The translations under genes were made by a program, and so were the position numbers. Below are positions 32,812 to 40,923 of a DNA stretch of 64,000 nt, one piece after another; position 1 is the stretch's first letter; each line of letters begins with the position of its first letter. The stretch spans positions 31,153 to 95,152 of the forward strand of contig DATBGS010000162.1 of NCBI GenBank assembly GCA_036557885.1, given 5' to 3'. The stretch comes from DATBGS01 sp036557885 (GTDB lineage Bacteria > Chloroflexota > Ktedonobacteria > Ktedonobacterales > DATBGS01). The notes beneath the pieces were generated by a model. The model did not search any database and was not told where the DNA came from. It saw nothing but the letters and a program-made list of their open reading frames with translations.

Positions 32812-33465
32812 CTACAAGGATCGTTGGCCCTCAGTACGCACCACAAAAACGATCAGTGTGCGCGGCCCATGCACCCCTTCCACGCGGCTTAGCTCGATGT
32901 CGCTGGTGGCTGAAGGGCCGGAAATAAATGTGAGCGGCCTGGTTGCGTTGGGGTGGAGCACTGCAATGGCCTCCGGCACCAGGTCCACCACCTGATCCGC
33001 TCGCACCACGCACAAATGGACATCTGGCACCAGCGAGAGCGCCCTTCTTCCCTGGTGTTCGCCACCATCCAGAACAATCGTGCCCGTTTGCGCGATGCCA
33101 ACCCGGCATCCTGTAATCACCCCATCCACGCTGTCCAGCACATCGTAGCTCAGCGCTGGCTCATCTCGCAACACCTCCACATCCGGTGGCAACCATGCTT
33201 CAGGAACATCCACAGGCACAACAAACCGACGCAAACCCCGCTCGGCGCAGAGCGCGGCCAGCGCGTCGGGTAGATGCGCGTGATCGGTTATGATTACCCT
33301 TGCCTTGTAGTCTTCTACCCGCTCTATAAAAGATGCCAGCACTGCCTCCTGCGCGGCTTCACCAGCGCGGCGGTAATCGCGTGCAAGCGCCTGCCCATGC
33401 TCGGCTGGCGCCTGTGCCAGGGCCGCGCGGATACGCCGAAGCATGGCATCGCGGGGGCTGCTCAT
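32812..33465 (-). CDS. lutC: Lactate utilisation protein C (LUD domain)
   Basis: The 217-residue protein is a LUD-domain protein: MSSPRDAMLRRIRAALAQ start, VDGVITGCRVGIAQTGTIVLDGGEHQGRR (the conserved A-x-T-G-T-I-V core), and TFISGPSATSDIELSRVEGVHGPRTLIVFVV at the end. With LutA and LutB it forms an iron-sulfur L-lactate oxidising complex. ATG 33465 overlaps the lutB stop by 4 bp; a longer frame reaching 33768 is antisense-like text inside lutB and is rejected. Confidence 0.92.
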   Translation of the reverse strand: MSSPRDAMLRRIRAALAQAPAEHGQALARDYRRAGEAAQEAVLASFIERVEDYKARVIITDHAHLPDALAALCAERGLRRFVVPVDVPEAWLPPDVEVLRDEPALSYDVLDSVDGVITGCRVGIAQTGTIVLDGGEHQGRRALSLVPDVHLCVVRADQVVDLVPEAIAVLHPNATRPLTFISGPSATSDIELSRVEGVHGPRTLIVFVVRTEGQRSL

Positions 33466-34874
33466 GGCTTGCCCTCCCGCTGCTGCCACCACTCGCGGAA
33501 CGTCTGCTTGGGCAGCGGAAGCAGATCGCGTGTCGCCGTCCAGCCAGCCAGCATTCCCGGCAATCGCGTAATAACCCCATGACGCGCCACCGGCCACTGC
33601 GCCCGCCGCCCCAGCCGCTGCGCCCGCTCGTAGCGGGAGCGCGTGGCAAACTGTCTCGCCAGCCAGCGCATGGCTGCTGCTTCCGCAGACAGCGTTCTGC
33701 CCTGATGTCGCACGATTTGCCCGCGCAAATGCACCAGCACCTCTGGAATGTTGATCTTCACCGGGCAAACCTCATAGCATGCCCCGCACAGGCTGGAGGC
33801 GTAGGGCAGTGTCTCTGCCCGCTCCAGGTTCGCAAGCTGTGGCGTCAGGATAGCTCCAATCGGGCCTGGGTACACCGAGCTATAGGCATGGCCGCCAGTT
33901 CGCGCATAGACCGGGCAGACATTCAAGCACGCCGAACAGCGAATGCACTGCAAGGTTTGTCGGCCAATTTCGTCGCGCAACACGTGTGTGCGCCCGTTAT
34001 CCAGCAGGACCAGATGAAATGTTTGTGGCCCATCGCCTGGTGTTACGCCTGTCCACAAACTGGTATAAGGGTTCATGCGCTCGCCCGTCGAAGAACGTGG
34101 CAAGAGTTGCAGGAAGACCTCCAGGTCTTGAAAAGTAGGGATGACCTTTTCGATACCCATCACCGTGATCAGCGTCTGCGGCAGCGTCAGGCACATGCGC
34201 CCGTTGCCCTCGGATTCCACCACGCAGACGGTGCCCGTTTCCGCAACGGCAAAGTTGGCCCCGCTAATGGCGACGCTGGCCGAGAGGAACTTGCGGCGCA
34301 GATGAGCGCGGGCAGCAGCAGCCAGGTCTTGTGGTTGGTCAGAAAGGGGCTGCTCTTTGGCAATCGTCTGGCGAAAGATGGCCCGAATCTCAGCGCGATT
34401 CTTATGGATGGCCGGCACCAGAATATGCGAAGAGGTTTCGCCAGCCAGTTGAATAATCAGTTCCGCCAGGTCTGTCTCGGTGACCGTGATGCCTGCCTGG
34501 GCCAGCGCCGCGTTGAGTTTGATTTCGTCGGTGGTCAACGATTTGACCTTCACAACCTCGCGGGCACCAGCAGCCTGCACCAACTCCGTCACAATCCGGT
34601 TCGCTTCAGCCGCATCTTCGGCCCAGTGGACCTGCCCCCCCGCCCGAATGACTGATGTCTCCAGTTTCACCAGATACTCGTCGAGATGAAGCAGCGTGTG
34701 CGCTTTGATCGCTCGCCCGGCCTCGCGCAAGGCCTCCCAATCGGGAAGCTCGCCAACCACCCTGGCGCGTTTGGCGCGAATGGTGCTGGTCGCCTTGCCC
34801 AGATTGCGCCGCAGTTGGGTATTTGCCAGCGCCACCCGCGCGCCTTCCTGAAACGTGCGCTCTCGGCTTCCCAT
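33462..34874 (-). CDS. lutB: Lactate utilisation iron-sulfur protein B
   Basis: A 470-residue protein with an N-terminal LUD domain and C-terminal ferredoxin-type clusters. Cys310, Cys313, Cys316 and Cys320-Pro form one 4Fe-4S motif; Cys363, Cys366 and Cys370-Pro form most of the second, with a fourth ligand presumably elsewhere. ETGTVCVVESEGNGR and SGANFAVAETG are LUD-core segments. It lies four bases after lutA and overlaps lutC, making one lutABC operon. The complex feeds electrons from lactate oxidation to the respiratory chain. Confidence 0.94.
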   Translation of the reverse strand: MGSRERTFQEGARVALANTQLRRNLGKATSTIRAKRARVVGELPDWEALREAGRAIKAHTLLHLDEYLVKLETSVIRAGGQVHWAEDAAEANRIVTELVQAAGAREVVKVKSLTTDEIKLNAALAQAGITVTETDLAELIIQLAGETSSHILVPAIHKNRAEIRAIFRQTIAKEQPLSDQPQDLAAAARAHLRRKFLSASVAISGANFAVAETGTVCVVESEGNGRMCLTLPQTLITVMGIEKVIPTFQDLEVFLQLLPRSSTGERMNPYTSLWTGVTPGDGPQTFHLVLLDNGRTHVLRDEIGRQTLQCIRCSACLNVCPVYARTGGHAYSSVYPGPIGAILTPQLANLERAETLPYASSLCGACYEVCPVKINIPEVLVHLRGQIVRHQGRTLSAEAAAMRWLARQFATRSRYERAQRLGRRAQWPVARHGVITRLPGMLAGWTATRDLLPLPKQTFREWWQQREGKP

Positions 34875-34878
34875 CGCT

Positions 34879-35616
34879 TCACACTCCCTCTTCTGTTGCC
34901 GCCAGAATCTCCGCCAGATGAAGGACGCGCATGCCCGCTCGCTGGCGGCTCAATGCACCGCCAATGTGCATCAGACAGGAGTTATCCGCTGCGCACACGA
35001 TTTCGGCTTTTGTCTCCAGCGCAGCCCGCACCTTATCAGCTAGCATCGCCTGCGACGTATCAGCATTCTTGACGGCAAAGGTGCCCCCAAAACCGCAGCA
35101 TTCCACAGCATCGGGCAATTCCACCAGATCAATGCCGCGCACCGCCCGCAGCAGCCGCAGGGGGCGCTCGCCCACATGCAAGCCACGCAGACTGTGGCAG
35201 GTGGGATGATACGTCACGCGGTGTGGGAAATAGGCGCCTACTTCTTCCACGCCTAACACATCCGTCAGAAACTCTGAAAGCTCGTACACACGAGGCAGCA
35301 ATGCCGCGACTTGCGCAGCCAGGGACACATCGCCAAATTGGGCAGCAGCGCGTGGATACTGTTCGCGCACCATCCCCACGCACGAAGCCGAGGGGCTGAC
35401 CACGACTTCAGCCTCCTGAAAGACCTGCACAAAATGCTGAATCAGCGGCAGCGCCTCGCGCTGGTAGCCGGTATTATAGTGCATCTGACCGCAGCACGTC
35501 TGGTCGAGCGGAAACTCCACCTCGCAGCCAAGACGTTCCAACAGGTGTGTCATAGCAATGCCTGTCTCTGGGAAGAGGGTATCGTTAAAGCAGGTAATAA
35601 AGAGCGTGACACGCAT
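34879..35616 (-). CDS. lutA: Lactate utilisation protein A (CCG-domain iron-sulfur subunit)
   Basis: The 245-residue protein has two CCG cysteine motifs: FPLDQTCCGQMHYNTGY and VECCGFGGTFAVKN, preceded by FITCFNDTLFPETG and YHPTCHSLRGL. These bind a non-cubane iron-sulfur cluster in the LutA/GlcF/HdrB family. ATG 35616 starts directly at MRVTLFITCFND; the 26-codon upstream extension lacks support. First gene of the lutABC operon. No operator of the usual LutR/LldR type is obvious upstream. Confidence 0.94.
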   Translation of the reverse strand: MRVTLFITCFNDTLFPETGIAMTHLLERLGCEVEFPLDQTCCGQMHYNTGYQREALPLIQHFVQVFQEAEVVVSPSASCVGMVREQYPRAAAQFGDVSLAAQVAALLPRVYELSEFLTDVLGVEEVGAYFPHRVTYHPTCHSLRGLHVGERPLRLLRAVRGIDLVELPDAVECCGFGGTFAVKNADTSQAMLADKVRAALETKAEIVCAADNSCLMHIGGALSRQRAGMRVLHLAEILAATEEGV

Positions 35617-35787
35617 AATGCCCCATTTCCTGATCAGAAGAACTAGCACCTGGCAAGAGCGTATCACCAAACTCTCACAAATGCCATGCGCCAATCAGGG
35701 CGGATATGCTGAAGCGAGCCAGCGACATCAAGGCGTGACGGTGTTGATGTGTGCATCACGCAGAAATCTTCTGACGCTGCTGGTTCA

Positions 35788-36051
35788 TTACCGAGAAGAA
35801 ACGAGTCGTTTCACCTGGAGCAAGCGCCCCCCATCCTCAGTAAGCAGCACCTTGCTGCCAAGAGGGAACTCTTCCTCAAGAGGGTATTCTTTCGCTTCTG
35901 TTGGTACCTCATAGAGGCTGAATTCAAAGCACTGGTTTACTGCTGGCACCCAGAGCGCCATCAGACGAGCCGACGGCCCTCCTGCTTGTCCCGGCAAGAC
36001 TTCATTCCGCACCACCTCAGCCAGATGTGTGCGCGGCTCCTGTTTTGACAT
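35788..36051 (-). CDS. Small hypothetical protein (87 aa)
   Basis: It begins MSKQEPRTHLAEVVRNEVLPGQAGGPSARLMALWVPAVNQ and continues with alternating hydrophobic residues (CFEFSLYEVP, GSKVLLTEDGGRLLQVKRLV), suggesting a small beta-barrel-like fold. An AAGGAGC ribosome site precedes ATG 36051. No family is recognised. It is divergent from the aminotransferase gene and 171 bp upstream of lutA on the same strand, so it could be co-transcribed with lutABC, though this is not shown. Confidence 0.55.
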   Translation of the reverse strand: MSKQEPRTHLAEVVRNEVLPGQAGGPSARLMALWVPAVNQCFEFSLYEVPTEAKEYPLEEEFPLGSKVLLTEDGGRLLQVKRLVSSR

Positions 36052-36328
36052 ACGTTGCTCCTTGAGAACTGGCGCTGTAGCCTTGCCACTGCGTTAGTTT
36101 GCTAAAAATAGAAGATATTCCTTCTTCTACTTCCATCGCGCGCCAGGAAAAACGGAAAGGACCGCACGTGGCCCCAGGACGTTATACGGTTGATGGCGCC
36201 TTGGTGCCTGGCGTAGCTGAGAAGCTGTTGTTCGGGGATGTATAATCGCCTTTGTAGCTGCGCGTCAGGAATGGCGCCTTCCCATCAAGCACCCCAAAAG
36301 AGAACAATGCGTGCAAAAGGAGCAACAT

Positions 36329-37528
36329 ATGCCCGCCTCCGATCATCCTCAAGAAGCGGCGCCGCGCCCCGTCCCCTTGCGTCTTGGCTTGCCCGACCCC
36401 ACGACGCTCCTTACCCCGCAATTGCGCGCTGCCATGCGCGCCATGATCAGCTCTCCCCTGGCCGCCACCGCGCTCCAGTATGGTGCGGAACAAGGACCAC
36501 CAGACCTGATCAGCCTCTTAGTGGAGAAAATCAACCGAGAACAGCGCCTCACAATCCAGCCAGGCAACCTGATGGTAGTTGCCGGAGCAACCCATGCCAT
36601 TGATCTGCTGGCACGCTTGTATGCCAAACCAGATGGAGTCGTGCTGGTGGAAGCACCCACTTTTGCCGACGCCCTGCACATTTTTCGTGATCACCAGCTT
36701 GAGTTATGTTCCGTTAGCATGGATGAAGATGGCCTCATTCCAAGCGAATTGGAGCGCCAGATTGCCAAATTACAGGCGAGCAGCAAATCTCCAGCATTCC
36801 TCTACACTATTCCGACGTTTCATAACCCCACCGGGCGCACCACTCCAGAAGCGCGTCGTCTTGAGATTCTCCGCCTGGCGCAGCGCTACGGCTTCCTGAT
36901 CGTGGAGGATGATGTCTATCGTGACCTCTCCTTTGACGGCGCGGTGCCCCCCAGTTACTACGCACTGGCGCGGGGCAAACAAGTATGCAGCATTGGCAGC
37001 TTCTCAAAAACCCTGGCGCCTGGGTTGCGCCTGGGGTGGCTGCTCAGTGCAGAGGAAATCATTCAGCGCTGCATTAACTGCGGCACGACACAAATGGGGG
37101 GTGGCGCTAATCCATTTGCAGCCAGCATTGTTGCGGAATACTGCCGCAGCGGGGCCTGGGAAGCGCACATCGAGCGCTTACAAACGGTCTACAAGGAGCG
37201 CCGGAACCTGGCGCTCTCTGCGCTCGTGAAATATATGCCTGCCGGGGTAAGCTGGACCCACCCTACAGGCGGCTTTTTCCTCTGGCTCAGTTTGCCGCAA
37301 AATATCTTCGCGCAAGATGTCAAGCATCTGGCGCTTCAGCAAGGCGTGGAAGTGGCGGCAGGAGAAGGGTACTTCGTCCATCTCGCGCAGGGTGCCCATC
37401 ATCTGCGGCTTGCTTACAGCTGTGCCGAACCCGGCGAAATAGATACGGGCATCCGGCTTCTGGCGCAAGTGATTGAGCAGTTGAGGATGCTGAACGGCAG
37501 CACGACAGCAGCCCGCTCCCAGACGTAG
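36329..37528 (+). CDS. PLP-dependent class I/II aminotransferase (2-aminoadipate/MocR-type core)
   Basis: A fold-type I aminotransferase of 399 residues without a GntR domain. PLP-site features are VVAGATHAIDLLARLYAKPDG (phosphate-binding turn), PTFHNPTGRTTPEARR (the N-P-T-G motif), VEDDVYRDLSF (Asp contacting the pyridine N) and IGSFSKTLAPGLRLGWL (Schiff-base Lys). The C-terminal GGFFLWLSLP and HLRLAYSCAEPGEI segments are those of LysN/2-aminoadipate aminotransferases and related broad-range enzymes. ATG 36329 follows AAAGGAGC. A TATAAT at 36241-36246 may be its promoter. The amino donor is unknown. Confidence 0.9.
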   Translation: MPASDHPQEAAPRPVPLRLGLPDPTTLLTPQLRAAMRAMISSPLAATALQYGAEQGPPDLISLLVEKINREQRLTIQPGNLMVVAGATHAIDLLARLYAKPDGVVLVEAPTFADALHIFRDHQLELCSVSMDEDGLIPSELERQIAKLQASSKSPAFLYTIPTFHNPTGRTTPEARRLEILRLAQRYGFLIVEDDVYRDLSFDGAVPPSYYALARGKQVCSIGSFSKTLAPGLRLGWLLSAEEIIQRCINCGTTQMGGGANPFAASIVAEYCRSGAWEAHIERLQTVYKERRNLALSALVKYMPAGVSWTHPTGGFFLWLSLPQNIFAQDVKHLALQQGVEVAAGEGYFVHLAQGAHHLRLAYSCAEPGEIDTGIRLLAQVIEQLRMLNGSTTAARSQT

Positions 37529-37822
37529 AGGCTATCAATCAGCTTTACCTGATCGTTCCCCCTGGCTCTTTTCACCAACCTCCCTACGTATCTGCTCTGT
37601 TCAGGGGGGTAAATTTGGCTACTCGTTCCAGAGTGATTGCGCCCCAGAAGCTGCTTATAGCAGGCTATCGAATAAGCGAAAGCGCACCAGCGCGCGCCTG
37701 GCCTGATGAATAGCAGCGCTCTGTAGCCGAAACAGGGAGTGCTCAGGCAAGGTTCCCACAAGTCAGCACCAGAGAGGGCTGAAGAAGCTGACCATTGCAA
37801 AGTCACCCTGGTTCAGTGACGC
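37529..37822. other. Intergenic region upstream of the kinase-fusion operon
   Basis: No gene is supported here. A short inverted repeat, GTCAC (37802-37806) and GTGAC (37815-37819), lies directly before the -35 hexamer of the next promoter and could be an activator or repressor site. The remainder shows no clear terminator or RNA structure. Confidence 0.4.
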
Positions 37823-37851
37823 TTGACGTTTTCCCCCGATTGCTCTAGAAT
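37823..37851 (+). promoter_or_regulatory. Promoter of the kinase-fusion/MCP/SBP operon
   Basis: TTGACG (37823-37828), 17-nt spacer, TAGAAT (37846-37851); the transcript start would lie about 30 nt before ATG 37890. Confidence 0.75.
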
Positions 37852-37889
37852 GCGCCTATTCTGGAGAAATGACGTTGAGGAGGTACAAG

Positions 37890-40217
37890 ATGGCTGAGCG
37901 AGTGGGCCAACGCATAGGACATTTCCAGCTACTCCAACTGCTGCATAAGAGCATGTTTACTGAGGTCTATCTCGCGGATCATGTGCATTCAGGGGCGCAA
38001 GCAGCCATCAAAGTGCTGAATGTCAAACTGACCGAGGAGGATACCGAACTCTTCCTCACAGAAGCACGCGCCATCAGTCAGCTCTCGTATCCCCGCATAG
38101 CACGCTTACTTGAATTTGGCGTTGAGGACAGCGTGCCCTATCTGGTCACGCAATACGCCCCAGGTGGCTCGCTCCGCCAGCGCCTTCCTCAACACACCCC
38201 ACTTCCTTCAGCCACCGTTTTTCCCTTCATCCAGCAGGTAGCAGGCGCTTTGCAGCACGCGCATGACCAGCGCATCATCCACCGCAACATCAAACCGGAG
38301 AATATTCTGCTAACCGCGCGGGGAGAAGCCATACTTTCCGATTTTAGTATTGCGATTCTAGAGCGAAGGCTGCGTTATCAAAGCACTCAGGATGCGATGG
38401 CGATTGCCTACATGGCCCCTGAGCAGATACAGGGGCATCCGCTCCCTGCAAGCGATCAATACTCCCTGGGCATCGTAGCATATGAATGGCTCACTGGCGA
38501 ACGCCCCTTTCACGGTTCACTCAGAGAAATAGGCACCCAGCACCTGGCAGCCCCTCCCCCTTTGCTGCGCGAGAAAGCACCGCAACTGCCCGCCGCGCTC
38601 GAAGAAGTGCTCTTGACAGCGATGGCGAAAGACCCAGGAGCACGCTTTCCCAATGTTGGCGCCTTTGCCCAGGCGTTCCGTCAAAGTATCGAGGCGCAGC
38701 CACCGGCAAGCAGGAGGCCATCCGCATCCAGCTTTGCGCCATCAAGAGAGAGCGGTTTCCTTGAGCGGCCTCCGCTCACCCCCCCACCTTCCAGTACGCC
38801 GCCAGCAGGAAGTAGAGAACCCTCCGGCCAAAATCTGCCAGCCAGAGCAAGGCCATTACGCAGCACCACTCCCACCGGCGCTTCTCTGCCCATTGCTCAG
38901 CGAGCGAGTAGCCCTTCGGGCAACCTGAAGCCTCCACAGCAATACGCGCCGCTCTCAAACCTTCCTGCTCTGAGGCCGTCTCCTGACCCCACGCTCACTG
39001 AACCGCTGCGCAAAAGCCCCGGCCTGGTGATGCCCCTCGCTATCCTGGCGCTCATCATCATCCTGGTCAGTGGTCTTGGCGTGCTGGGAGCCAATGGCAG
39101 CGGCCCGCTGGCCTCACTCTTCGGCAGCCAGGGAATCAGCACCCCAGGGGCGGGCACTACAGCAACAATTGGAAGCGCCAACAACGGCAAGAACTGCACA
39201 AAGATCGGTGTGCTTATGCCAGACAGCACCAGTTCGTCTCGCTGGGAAGCGTATGACCATCCGCTGCTCTTCCAGCAACTCGAAGCGAATGGGTTCTCCT
39301 CCAATAATATTGATTACGCCAATGCCAACGGCGATAGTACCATCCAGCAGGCCCAGGCAGAATCTGATCTAGGCAAAGGCGACTGTATCTTGATTATAGC
39401 AGCGCAAGACAGCCTTGCCGCCGCTGACATCGTTGCCGCTGCCAAAAAGCAGCAGGTGCCTGTCATTGCGTATGACCGCCTCATCTTTAGCGACGACCTG
39501 AACTTCTACGCCTCCTTCGACGGGGTTGCGGTCGGCAATCTCCAGGGCCAGTACATCGTTGCACACTACAAAGACCCTCAGTACGGTGTGAGAGCCGGTC
39601 ATAACAACATTGCCTTTATTAACGGCTCCCCAACCGACAACAACGCCACGCTTTTTTCTGATGGAGCGCATCAGGCGTTGGACCCGCTCATCAACAACAA
39701 AACGTTGAATAAGGTCTATGAGGAACCCACCCCCAACTGGGATCCAAACATCGGCGAAAAAGAAATGGAAACCGTGCTGAGCCAGACCAAAAACAACATT
39801 CAGTTGGTGCTGTCGGCCAACGATGGTCTTGGTGGCGCAGCAGTTCAGGCACTTACTGCGAAAAATCTGGCGGGAAAGGTGCTTGTGACCGGCCAGGATG
39901 CTACCGTTGATGGTCTTCGGCGGATTCTTGAGGGCACCCAGGCCATGACGGTCTACAAGCCCATTATCAAAGAAGCAACCGCTGCCGCGCAACTGGCCGC
40001 CGCCATACGCGACGGCAAAGACATCACTTCCCTGACGAAAGGCCAGACCACCAAAAACCCCCAGGGCAAGACAAACATTCCTTCTGTGCTAGAGGCACCT
40101 ATCGCAGTTGATAGAAACAATATAGCTTCGACCGTCATCGCAGACAACTATGTCACGAAGGATCAGCTTTGCGCTGGCCTCCCGGCAAGCACGGATAGCT
40201 CCGGCATTTGCCCCTAG
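37890..40217 (+). CDS. Kinase-like receptor with extracellular sugar-binding domain (HRD changed to HRN)
   Basis: ATG 37890 (GAGGAGG upstream) gives 775 residues. Residues 1-265 are a Hanks kinase domain: Lys41 in AAIK and Glu58 are kept, and Asp151 stands in DFS instead of DFG, but the Gly-loop is LLHKSMFTEV with no glycines and the catalytic loop reads HRNIKPEN, with Asn133 where the Asp base should be. A Pro/Ser-rich linker (270-375), one membrane helix (379-400) and a periplasmic-binding-protein domain (436-760) follow. The latter resembles XylF/ribose-binding proteins (IGVLMPD...RW, AYDRLI, FINGSPTDNNA, VTGQDATVDGL). It looks like a ligand-sensing pseudokinase or very weak kinase. It is the first gene of a sensory operon. 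Confidence 0.9.
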   Translation: MAERVGQRIGHFQLLQLLHKSMFTEVYLADHVHSGAQAAIKVLNVKLTEEDTELFLTEARAISQLSYPRIARLLEFGVEDSVPYLVTQYAPGGSLRQRLPQHTPLPSATVFPFIQQVAGALQHAHDQRIIHRNIKPENILLTARGEAILSDFSIAILERRLRYQSTQDAMAIAYMAPEQIQGHPLPASDQYSLGIVAYEWLTGERPFHGSLREIGTQHLAAPPPLLREKAPQLPAALEEVLLTAMAKDPGARFPNVGAFAQAFRQSIEAQPPASRRPSASSFAPSRESGFLERPPLTPPPSSTPPAGSREPSGQNLPARARPLRSTTPTGASLPIAQRASSPSGNLKPPQQYAPLSNLPALRPSPDPTLTEPLRKSPGLVMPLAILALIIILVSGLGVLGANGSGPLASLFGSQGISTPGAGTTATIGSANNGKNCTKIGVLMPDSTSSSRWEAYDHPLLFQQLEANGFSSNNIDYANANGDSTIQQAQAESDLGKGDCILIIAAQDSLAAADIVAAAKKQQVPVIAYDRLIFSDDLNFYASFDGVAVGNLQGQYIVAHYKDPQYGVRAGHNNIAFINGSPTDNNATLFSDGAHQALDPLINNKTLNKVYEEPTPNWDPNIGEKEMETVLSQTKNNIQLVLSANDGLGGAAVQALTAKNLAGKVLVTGQDATVDGLRRILEGTQAMTVYKPIIKEATAAAQLAAAIRDGKDITSLTKGQTTKNPQGKTNIPSVLEAPIAVDRNNIASTVIADNYVTKDQLCAGLPASTDSSGICP

Positions 40218-40239
40218 CGGGGTAATGTGAAGGAGTTGC

Positions 40240-40794
40240 GTGTATACCAAGGATATTACTTTTCTCCTACGGGTATTAGGAAGCTCCAAACAAAGCGGAG
40301 TTCTCCTGATTGAAGATCCAGGGCCAGATGCATCGCCCTGGCTAGGGCAGCTTCAACTCGATCAGGGAAGAGTGGTTTCTTGTGTGGTCAGTGACCAAGC
40401 CAGCGGGCGTGTAGTGTTGAGGAACGAGGAGGCGCTCCAATGGTTAACTGCGCGTGGCAGGCTCAAATGGCAGCTACAAGAAGAAGCCATACTACCGCCC
40501 ACCCCACCACCGCGCTTACTCCCTCCAGGGAAAGATACCAGAAGAGAGGACGCCTATAGCACAGAACCGCCGCCGCTTCCACCAGCAAAAAACCTGCTAA
40601 GAGCCGTTCCCCAACGCGCACTCACAGGGAACATAGCTCCAGCCAATGCACTCGTTTCGCGTGAACACCGCCAGGTTTACGCGCTGGTAGACGGACAAAG
40701 AACCATCGAAGAAATTGCGCAGCTCTTGCACAGGCCATCCGAGTTCATTATCGCCATCTTGCAAGACCTCCAGTCGCAGGGGTTCATTGTCTAA
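40240..40794 (+). CDS. DUF4388/PATAN-like N-domain plus winged-helix-like C-domain
   Basis: The 184-residue protein starts at GTG 40240 with AAGGAG upstream, 22 bp after the kinase fusion. The first 85 residues (LLRVLGSSKQSGVLLIED...GQLQLDQGRVVSCVVSDQASGRVVL...ALQWLTARGRLKWQL) follow the DUF4388/PATAN pattern of a domain linked to two-component and GTPase signalling. A Pro-rich linker separates it from a C-terminal helical segment (ALVDGQRTIEEIAQLLHRPSEFIIAILQDLQSQGFIV), a small winged-helix-like unit. It probably relays or scaffolds signals between the receptor and the MCP (inference). Confidence 0.65.
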   Translation: MYTKDITFLLRVLGSSKQSGVLLIEDPGPDASPWLGQLQLDQGRVVSCVVSDQASGRVVLRNEEALQWLTARGRLKWQLQEEAILPPTPPPRLLPPGKDTRREDAYSTEPPPLPPAKNLLRAVPQRALTGNIAPANALVSREHRQVYALVDGQRTIEEIAQLLHRPSEFIIAILQDLQSQGFIV

Positions 40795-40923
40795 ATGACT
40801 TTTGCTTCGTTATATCAATCATAAAGGTGGGTTACTTCTCGCTCAAGCAATTATTTCGTTGCCCCTCGCCGTTCACCATGTCCTTGGTAGCAAAAGAGTA
40901 AGGTCCGACCTGAGAAAAGGGAG

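Noticed and set aside
33333..34655. 440-codon plus-strand open frame
   Set aside because: Antisense of lutB and lutC, which carry cluster-binding cysteines and family motifs.
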